Source: Flavobacterium sp. (GTDB lineage: Bacteria > Bacteroidota > Bacteroidia > Flavobacteriales > Flavobacteriaceae). From it: a stretch of DNA of 64,000 bases. The notes under the pieces were generated by a model. That model was given only the letters and a program-made list of their open reading frames with translations. It was not told where the DNA came from and did not search any database. Below are positions 57,259 to 64,000 of the stretch, piece by piece. The stretch is taken from assembly GCF_024642105.1 (NCBI RefSeq), contig NZ_JAHEBT010000001.1, positions 124,001-188,000 of the forward strand. The letters run 5' to 3'. Positions within the stretch are counted from its first letter, which is position 1; each line of letters opens with the position of its first letter. A program made the position numbers and the translations under genes.

Positions 57259-57675
57259 TTATTCTAAAAATTTAGATTGCAAGTCTTTTGTAGGAACTAA
57301 ACAATGCTCTTTTTTACCCAACCATCGATAGCGATTTTCGGCTACGTAATCATAAATGGTATTCGTTACAGCTATTGGAAGCCATTTGAAAATGAGTAAA
57401 CAATAAAAAACTCCTCCAATACTTTTTGCAATTTCAAAAACGGCTTTTGATTTGTAATAATAGGCTTTATTCGATTCGTATAGAATAATACTATCTATTT
57501 TTTGTGTGTAAATTGGAAGCTGTTGAAGTAATTCTTGTCCCAAATCCGATTGCAAAGAGACGAACCGAAAAACATCGTTTTTATCTCTTTTAATAATGAA
57601 TTGTACCGAGGCAGCACACAAGTTACAAAGTCCGTCAAATAAAATGATTTTTTTATGTTGAGGGAGGTTTTGCAT
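57259..57675 (-). CDS. DCC1-like thiol-disulfide oxidoreductase family (DUF393)
   Basis: KIILFDGLCNLCAASVQFIIKRDKNDVFRFVSLQS. Confidence 0.9.
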   Translation of the reverse strand: MQNLPQHKKIILFDGLCNLCAASVQFIIKRDKNDVFRFVSLQSDLGQELLQQLPIYTQKIDSIILYESNKAYYYKSKAVFEIAKSIGGVFYCLLIFKWLPIAVTNTIYDYVAENRYRWLGKKEHCLVPTKDLQSKFLE

Positions 57676-57682
57676 AAATTAA

Positions 57683-58321
57683 TTATTTTGGCATTTCAGC
57701 GATTGCTTCAAGTTTCTCTGTTAGTTCAATAATTTCTAAAATATATTGTTGATTTTTTTCATTAAACATTTTTATATCAGAAACTTTAATTGCAGTTCCA
57801 GACATACAAACCATAAGCATATTAGTACTTCCAGAACCAATTTCGCTATAATCTATATCTGTTGAAATTAATGCATTTCCACCCATTTTTACACATTGGA
57901 TCCTTAAATCAGATTTACAAAGATTTGTAGCATTCAATATTTTTTTATTGGTTGTATTTGATGCACCACCAAAAAAATCGTTAAATGATCGTGATAATTC
58001 TGTTGCAAAGCCTGTTCCTGAAGTTGTTTGAGCAGTTATCATGTCAATAGCTTCATATTTCCAATCATTTGGAGCAGGAGAAGAAAGAACAGGAATAAAA
58101 TGTATGATTTGTTTAAGACGATTTTCAATATCGTTTTTTTGTTGTTCAAATTCTTTTGCAATTTTATTTATGTATGGTATCGAACAAACATTACAATAAG
58201 CATCGTAATTTAAATTTAAATGTTTATTTATAAATTCAGTTTTTGTTGTTGGAATTAAATTAACTGTACTAAAAAAACCTGTTAGTGCTTTTCCACAGCT
58301 GGGGCATTTGTCTAATTTCAT
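57683..58321 (-). CDS. Zinc-ribbon protein with YbjQ-like (heavy-metal-binding) C-terminal domain
   Basis: CPSCGKALTG N-terminus; KSDLRIQCVKMGGNALISTDIDYSEIGSGSTNMLMVCMSGTAIKV. Confidence 0.6.
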   Translation of the reverse strand: MKLDKCPSCGKALTGFFSTVNLIPTTKTEFINKHLNLNYDAYCNVCSIPYINKIAKEFEQQKNDIENRLKQIIHFIPVLSSPAPNDWKYEAIDMITAQTTSGTGFATELSRSFNDFFGGASNTTNKKILNATNLCKSDLRIQCVKMGGNALISTDIDYSEIGSGSTNMLMVCMSGTAIKVSDIKMFNEKNQQYILEIIELTEKLEAIAEMPK

Positions 58322-58465
58322 ATTTATATTTGTTAGATTACTATTCAGATAGTTATATTAAGGTATTTGGAATCTATATTAAAAAAAGCTAAAATATAAT
58401 TTTTTTTTGAGAGAAAAGTTTTATTATTAATTTTTTTTCACAATCTTAATATTCACTAAAACATA

Positions 58466-60631
58466 CTACTTTTTCACAGCTTCAACTAATTCCAATTCAT
58501 CTAAACTTACTTTTGAAGTAAATAAACCGTAATTCACAGTGGCTTTGTTTTTCTCAATACTATCAATACTTCCCACAGCTTTTCCGTCAATCATTCGGAC
58601 ACGATCGCCCACTTTAAGAATTGGCCGTGGTTTTTCGATTACGACTTTTACTTTTTTAGCTTTTTTCTCGGCACGAATTTCCTCTACTTGAACTGTCACT
58701 TCTTTAATAATTTCTTTTTTCTTTTCAGCAATTACCTTAGTTTCTTTTGCAGAAGCTTTTTTACGTTTGGAGTTTTCTATTTCAACAATCTTTAAAAATT
58801 CACCTATCAGCTCTTTTTTGTTTTTATTATTGAAATACTTCTCGGCTATATCTTCAATTTTTTGCCCAATGTAAATCGTCTTTTGATTGCTATCATACAA
58901 TTCCTGATAACTCTCTAATTTTTGTTTGATTTTGACATTGATGGTCTCCATTTTTTTACTTTCCTCACGCGCTTTGGTTTCTTCTTCTTTTAGCGTTAAG
59001 GAAGTTTTTTCTAATTTAGAGCGTTCTTTTTGAAGTGTGGCAATGGTTTTATCAAAACGCACTTTACCTACTTCAATTTTCTTTTTAGCACGATTAATTA
59101 AACCATACGGAATTCCATTTTTTTGAGCTACTTCAAAAGTAAACGAACTTCCCGCTTGACCTAAAACCAATTTATACATAGGCTCTAACGATTTTTCGTC
59201 AAAAAGCATGTTGGCATTGGTAGCAAAAGGCAATTCGTTAGCTAGAATTTTTAAATTGGAATAGTGAGTCGTAATGATTCCAAAAGCCTCACGATGGTAG
59301 AATTCTTCTAAGAAAATTTCAGCCAACGCACCTCCTAATTCTGGATCCGAACCTGTACCAAATTCGTCTATCAAAAACATCGTTTTCTTGTTGCACTTTT
59401 TCAAGAAATAATTCATGTTTTTCAAGCGATAGCTGTACGTGCTTAAATGATTTTCTATCGATTGGTTGTCACCAATGTCAGTTAAAATTCGATCAAACAA
59501 GAAAGTTTCGCTGCGTTCGTGCACTGGAATCAGCATTCCCGATTGCAGCATTAATTGTAATAAACCAACGGTTTTTAACGAAATAGTTTTCCCTCCCGCA
59601 TTCGGACCCGAAATGACAATGATTCGGTTTTCTTGTTCTAATTCAATAGTTTGTGGATGCGTAACTTCGTTTTTTTCTGCATTGGTCAAATACAAAATAG
59701 GATGGAAGGCATCTCTAAAATACAAGCGACGTTCTTCTGTTATCGTTGGTAAAATCGCATTGATTTTATTGGCATATTTTGCTTTGGCAGCAATAACATC
59801 AACATCGCTTAAGAAATTTTGGTATTCGATAAGCAAATCCAAAAAAGGACGAATTTTATTCGATAATTGTTTTAAAATTCGAGTAATTTCTTCCTTTTCT
59901 TCGTATTCTAAATTGCTTAATTCTCGAGAGTATTTTAAAGTAGTTTCGGGTTCGATATAGGCAATACTTCCTGTTTTGGAACTCCCTAAAATTGATCCTT
60001 TTACTTTACGGCGATACATTGCTAAAACAGCCAGAACACGGCGATTTTGAACAAAACTTTCTCTAATGTCATCCAAATAACCTAGTGAATTGTATTGCGT
60101 TAAAGCCACTCCAAAACTTTGATTGACTTTGCCGCGAACCACATTCATGTCACGTCGGATATTCAATAAATCAGGTGAAGCATTGTCTTTAATTTCGCCA
60201 TATTTATCGACCACTTCATCGACCATAGTGATGATGTCTTTGGTCAATTCTACTCTTGAGGCTCTATTGTTTAAGTTAGGGTAATAATCGTGGAATTTTC
60301 TCAAGAAATCCAGCAAGAAATTAACAGTACTGGATAAGTTGGCAATTTTTCTAAAACTCCCTACTTCCAAAAAACTATCTTCAATACCTAAAAATTTAAT
60401 TTCGTGAGTGATGGCATCAAATCCATGATTGGGTATCGCATTATTATTTTGAAAAGACGACACATATTCCGAAGTCTGCAACAAGGCTTCCATCAGGCTT
60501 TCCTTGTCTTTGAAAGGCGTTATTTCAAGTGCTTTTTGTTTTCCAATATCGGTATTACAAATAGCAGACAACGTTTCTAAAACTGTTGGGAATTGTAAAT
60601 CTTGTAAAGTCTTTTCGGTAATGGATATCAT
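58466..60631 (-). CDS. mutS2: MutS2-family ATPase, apparently without a C-terminal Smr domain
   Basis: IVISGPNAGGKTISLKTVGLLQLMLQSGMLIPV; TMFLIDEFGTGSDPELGGALAE; ends ...KVGDRVRMIDGKAVGSIDSIEKNKATVNYGLFTSKVSLDELELVEAVKK. Confidence 0.9.
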   Translation of the reverse strand: MISITEKTLQDLQFPTVLETLSAICNTDIGKQKALEITPFKDKESLMEALLQTSEYVSSFQNNNAIPNHGFDAITHEIKFLGIEDSFLEVGSFRKIANLSSTVNFLLDFLRKFHDYYPNLNNRASRVELTKDIITMVDEVVDKYGEIKDNASPDLLNIRRDMNVVRGKVNQSFGVALTQYNSLGYLDDIRESFVQNRRVLAVLAMYRRKVKGSILGSSKTGSIAYIEPETTLKYSRELSNLEYEEKEEITRILKQLSNKIRPFLDLLIEYQNFLSDVDVIAAKAKYANKINAILPTITEERRLYFRDAFHPILYLTNAEKNEVTHPQTIELEQENRIIVISGPNAGGKTISLKTVGLLQLMLQSGMLIPVHERSETFLFDRILTDIGDNQSIENHLSTYSYRLKNMNYFLKKCNKKTMFLIDEFGTGSDPELGGALAEIFLEEFYHREAFGIITTHYSNLKILANELPFATNANMLFDEKSLEPMYKLVLGQAGSSFTFEVAQKNGIPYGLINRAKKKIEVGKVRFDKTIATLQKERSKLEKTSLTLKEEETKAREESKKMETINVKIKQKLESYQELYDSNQKTIYIGQKIEDIAEKYFNNKNKKELIGEFLKIVEIENSKRKKASAKETKVIAEKKKEIIKEVTVQVEEIRAEKKAKKVKVVIEKPRPILKVGDRVRMIDGKAVGSIDSIEKNKATVNYGLFTSKVSLDELELVEAVKK

Positions 60632-60725
60632 TTATAGTGCTATTGGAAAGAAGCAAAGTTACAAAGTTTAAAAGGAGATTCTTGAAGAAAATGTATAATT
60701 TTATACCCGACTTATATTAAATACT

Positions 60726-61403
60726 ATGCAACTCCAATTGAATTCAGAATGGCAATCCATTTTGGCAGAAGAAATCCAGAAACCGTATTTCAGTGAATTA
60801 CTAGAAATGGTGGATTTGGAGTATCAAAATCATACCTGTTACCCTCCCAAAGATTTGATTTTTTCTGCTTTTGACCATTGTAGTTTTTTGGATATCAAAG
60901 TAGTGATCATTGGTCAAGATCCTTATCACGGAAAAGGAGAGGCGAATGGCTTGTGTTTTTCGGTCAATGATGGTATAAAAATTCCGCCCTCTTTGCGCAA
61001 TATTTACAGGGAATTAGTAGATGATTTGGGTAGTATATTTATACCTAATTCTGGGAATTTAGAGTCGTGGGCTAATCAAGGCGTTTTGTTATTGAATGCA
61101 GGATTGACCGTTAGAGAGGACTTACCGAATAGTCATAAACATTTGCAATGGGGTCAATTTACAGATGCCGTGATTCAAAAAATATCGGATGAAAAAGAAC
61201 ATGTCGTTTTTTTACTTTGGGGCAGTTTTGCACACAAAAAAGGAGGTAAGATTAACCGAGAAAAACATTTGGTTTTAGAATCCGTACATCCATCACCCAT
61301 GAGTGCCAATCAAGGAAAATGGTTTGGAAATAAGCATTTTAGTAAAACCAATTCGTATTTAGAATCTAAAGGCCTGAAACCAATAAATTGGTTGAATTTA
61401 TAA
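60726..61403 (+). CDS. ung: Uracil-DNA glycosylase
   Basis: VVIIGQDPYHGKGEANGLCFSV; LLNAGLTVRE; SVHPSPMSANQGKWFGNKHFSKTN. Confidence 0.96.
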   Translation: MQLQLNSEWQSILAEEIQKPYFSELLEMVDLEYQNHTCYPPKDLIFSAFDHCSFLDIKVVIIGQDPYHGKGEANGLCFSVNDGIKIPPSLRNIYRELVDDLGSIFIPNSGNLESWANQGVLLLNAGLTVREDLPNSHKHLQWGQFTDAVIQKISDEKEHVVFLLWGSFAHKKGGKINREKHLVLESVHPSPMSANQGKWFGNKHFSKTNSYLESKGLKPINWLNL

Positions 61404-61410
61404 AAATCTA

Positions 61411-61467
61411 AACCATTAAGAAATTAAGATAATTTAAGGCTTAATGAGACTTAATACCTTAATGGTT
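61411..61467. repeat. Intergenic inverted repeat AACCATTAAG...CTTAATGGTT
   Basis: Perfect 10-bp ends, with internal AAATTAAG/CTTAAT-like repeats. Confidence 0.7.
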
Positions 61468-61492
61468 CAAAAGTTTAAATTAAATGATTAAA

Positions 61493-61867
61493 TTACTTTT
61501 TAGCTATATCCTCTAAAACAGCTTTATCAGAATAGTTGGTTATAGTAAGTATGATTTCTTGATTTTTTACTGTTTTTCCTTCAATAATATATTTTTTTCC
61601 TTTTCCCACAGCAATATTACTTTGGTCAAAATCGACATCGCCATATTGTAATGTGTTTCTAATATCAGTAGTATCTATCCAAGGTTGTGCTAAAATTTGG
61701 GTTGCCTTTGGCGAATAGTTAAAAGGTTTGTTTCTCAAATCATTTAGAACTCGGGCATTTGGAAAATAATTGCAACGGGTGTCTTTTCCACTAAAAACCA
61801 TTGAAACAAAGAATAGCCCCATAATAAGCCCTATAAAATAATACGCAAAACGTTGAAAGAATTTCAT
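61493..61867 (-). CDS. DUF4258-like membrane-anchored protein
   Basis: N-terminal TM YYFIGLIMGLFFVSMVF; GDVDFDQSNIAVGKGKKYIIEGKTVKNQEIILTITNY. Confidence 0.6.
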   Translation of the reverse strand: MKFFQRFAYYFIGLIMGLFFVSMVFSGKDTRCNYFPNARVLNDLRNKPFNYSPKATQILAQPWIDTTDIRNTLQYGDVDFDQSNIAVGKGKKYIIEGKTVKNQEIILTITNYSDKAVLEDIAKK

Positions 61868-61903
61868 ACACTAAATTTTTGGCAAAGGTAAAGGAAACTT
61901 AAT

Positions 61904-63097
61904 TTAAAAAACAATTAAATTAATATCGTTGTCAGATAAACCAAACCAGTCACCAATAGCTTTATTGGTAAGGATTCCGTGGTACATATAAACTCCGTTT
62001 TTTAGTCCTTTGTTACAGCGAATGGCACTTTCGATACCACCATCTTCTGCAATTTGCATCAAATAAGGCGTAATAATATTACTGATGGATAGTGAAGCGG
62101 TTTTTGAATAGCGAGAAGGAATGTTGGGAACACAATAATGCACCACATTGTTTTTGATAAACGTTGGTTTCTCGTGTGTGGTAACTTCTGAGGTTTCAAA
62201 ACAGCCGCCCGTATCAATACTAACATCAACAATTACAGCACCTTTTTTCATGTGTTCTACCATTGTTTCGGTTACTACAACGGGACAACGTTCTATTCCG
62301 CGCATGGCACCAATGGCTACATCGCAACGTCTCAGCGCTTTTAGCAATGATTTAGGCTGAATAGTAGAAGTGAAAATACGTTGGTTTAAATTGTTTTGTA
62401 AGCGGCGTAATTTGGTAATTGAATTGTCAAAAACTTTGACATTGGCACCCAGCCCAATAGCCGTTTTGGCAGCAAATTCACCTACTGTTCCAGCACCCAA
62501 AATAACCACATCAGTAGGAGGGACACCAGTTATATTGCCAAACAGTAAGCCTTTTCCAAATTGATTGGTAATCATCAATTCAGCTGCAATTAATACCGAT
62601 GCTGTTCCAGCAATTTCGCTTAAGGATTTGACTGCAGGATATGTACCATCTTCATCTTTAATGTATTCAAAAGCTAAGGCGGTTATTTTTTTCTTTGCCA
62701 AAGCTTCAAAATACTCTTTTTTTCTTGTCTTAATCTGAATAGCCGAAATGACAATGGTATTTTGATTCATCATTTCAATCTCTGATAAACTCGCTGGTTC
62801 TACTTTTAGAATCATCGGGCAACCAAATACTCTTTTTGGATCTTGAGTTACTTCGGCTCCAGCATCGGAATATTCTTTGTCAGAATAACTTGAACTTTCA
62901 CCCGCACCCGATTCAACCATGACGCGATGTCCATGACAAGTCAATGAATTCACAGCATCAGGAGTCAAACAAATTCGGCGTTCTTGATGACTGGTTTCTT
63001 TTGGGATACCAATAAAAAGTTCGCTTTTTTGTTTGGCTATTTCTAATTTTTCCTCTTGAGGTAATAGCTGTTCTTTAGTGAATGGCGATAATGACAT
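61904..63097 (-). CDS. ald: Alanine dehydrogenase
   Basis: GIPKETSHQERRICLTPDAVNSL; VVILGAGTVGEFAAKTAIGLGANVKVFDNS; HYCVPNIPSRYSKTASLSIS. Confidence 0.9.
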   Translation of the reverse strand: MSLSPFTKEQLLPQEEKLEIAKQKSELFIGIPKETSHQERRICLTPDAVNSLTCHGHRVMVESGAGESSSYSDKEYSDAGAEVTQDPKRVFGCPMILKVEPASLSEIEMMNQNTIVISAIQIKTRKKEYFEALAKKKITALAFEYIKDEDGTYPAVKSLSEIAGTASVLIAAELMITNQFGKGLLFGNITGVPPTDVVILGAGTVGEFAAKTAIGLGANVKVFDNSITKLRRLQNNLNQRIFTSTIQPKSLLKALRRCDVAIGAMRGIERCPVVVTETMVEHMKKGAVIVDVSIDTGGCFETSEVTTHEKPTFIKNNVVHYCVPNIPSRYSKTASLSISNIITPYLMQIAEDGGIESAIRCNKGLKNGVYMYHGILTNKAIGDWFGLSDNDINLIVF

Positions 63098-63149
63098 GTG
63101 TATTCAAATTAAGAGGTACAATTTACGTATTTTTTTTTACCCTTTTTAA

Positions 63150-63566
63150 TTATTGCGAATTAGTCAGTGTAAGATGGCGTTTTCCGTCGTCGACTAACTC
63201 AATTGTAATAATAGCATGTTCTTCTGGAATGAGATTGGGAATCTTTTCTGCCCATTCAATAAAACACCAATTTCCCGAATAAAAATAATCATCGGCTCCC
63301 ATATCTAAAGCTTCCATTTCATTCTTTAATCGATAAAAATCAAAATGGTAAACTATTTGATTAGTAATTGTTTCGTATTCATTAACTAAAGAAAAGGTTG
63401 GACTACTTGTTGCTTCGGTAACACCGAGTTTTTTACATAATTGTTTAATTAAAGTAGTCTTTCCTACACCCATTTCTCCGTGAAAAAGAATTACTCTGGC
63501 AGGTTGCTGAGCAATGATTTGTTGAGCAACCGATTCAAGTTCGTCTATGGTAAATACTATTTCCAT
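63150..63566 (-). CDS. tsaE: tRNA threonylcarbamoyladenosine biosynthesis ATPase TsaE
   Basis: VILFHGEMGVGKTTLIKQLCKKLGV; SSPTFSLVNEYE; HFDFYRL. Confidence 0.95.
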   Translation of the reverse strand: MEIVFTIDELESVAQQIIAQQPARVILFHGEMGVGKTTLIKQLCKKLGVTEATSSPTFSLVNEYETITNQIVYHFDFYRLKNEMEALDMGADDYFYSGNWCFIEWAEKIPNLIPEEHAIITIELVDDGKRHLTLTNSQ

Positions 63567-64000
63567 TTATCTTGGATTAAAAACCAAAAATGGGACAATC
63601 ATTTCTTCTAATGAAATACCTCCATGTTGGTACGTATTTTTATAATAACTAACATAATGATTGAAGTTATTGACATACGCCAAAAATAAATCATTTTTTG
63701 CAAAAATATAAGAACTACTCATATTGATACTAGGTAATCCTATTTTTTTAGGATCTTTTACGGCATATACCTCTTTGTTTTCATACGATAGACTTCGACC
63801 CGTTTTATAACGTAAATTCAAACTCGTATTTTTATCACCCACTACTTTTGAAGGATTTTTAACATTAATAGTACCATGATCTGTGGTGATAATTAACTTG
63901 AATCCCATTTTTTGCGCTTGTTGAATTATCCCTAAAAGTGGCGAATTTTTAAACCAACTTAAGGTTAGAGAACGGTATGCTTTATCGTCAGGAGCTAATT
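63567..64000 (-). CDS. porX: PorX-like PglZ-domain response regulator (C-terminal part; runs off the window edge)
   Basis: LIITTDHGTINVKNPSKVVGDKNTSLNLRYKTGRSL...LAYVNNFNHYVSYYKNTYQHGGISLEEMIVPFLVFNPR; the open frame continues to 64000 (...LAPDDKAYRSLTLSWFKNSPLLGIIQQAQK). Confidence 0.85.
   Translation of the reverse strand, partial: LAPDDKAYRSLTLSWFKNSPLLGIIQQAQKMGFKLIITTDHGTINVKNPSKVVGDKNTSLNLRYKTGRSLSYENKEVYAVKDPKKIGLPSINMSSSYIFAKNDLFLAYVNNFNHYVSYYKNTYQHGGISLEEMIVPFLVFNPR

Noticed and set aside
1-64000. CRISPR arrays, rRNA or tRNA genes, prophage or integrase
   Set aside because: No regularly spaced direct repeats, no recognisable rRNA/tRNA sequence and no phage or integrase genes were seen by eye; a tRNAscan/CRISPRCasFinder run would be needed for certainty.

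Overview
The window is AT-rich chromosomal DNA from a Flavobacterium-like member of the Bacteroidota. The evidence is TAnnTTTG-type promoters, a partial PorX/PglZ regulator of the type IX secretion pathway, a CAL67264-type small membrane protein, and the overall gene content. Most of it is housekeeping: menD, a glgC-glgE-maltokinase-glgB cluster, lon, cmk, rpsA, pheT, an RND efflux operon, recG, a UvrD/PcrA helicase, holA, ettA, mutS2, ung, alanine dehydrogenase, tsaE, and partial dus and porX genes at the edges. Three things stand out. (1) recG carries an exact in-frame 435-bp insertion encoding a complete-looking DUF559 (VSR-like PD-(D/E)XK) nuclease domain. It is bounded by GC-rich hairpin/G-run repeats and lies between helicase motifs II and III (34684-35118). 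(2) A palindromic element family (GTCAGTTCGAG...CTCGAAGTGAC) occurs in four copies. One copy carries a GIY-YIG nuclease ORF, broken by an apparent +1 frameshift, exactly in the apical loop of the palindrome (43231-43678); the others look like MITE-like deletion forms. (3) A five-gene minus-strand cluster (48131-53921) looks like a chaperone-usher-type surface fibre system: two paralogous small beta-rich secreted subunits, a two-domain PapD-like chaperone, a two-domain adhesin-like subunit and a large usher-like outer-membrane protein, with an intrinsic terminator after the first subunit gene. Other observations include a structured rpsA leader, an unlisted 41-aa small membrane ORF and several palindromic intergenic repeats. 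No database search was possible, so all family names are from reading the sequences.
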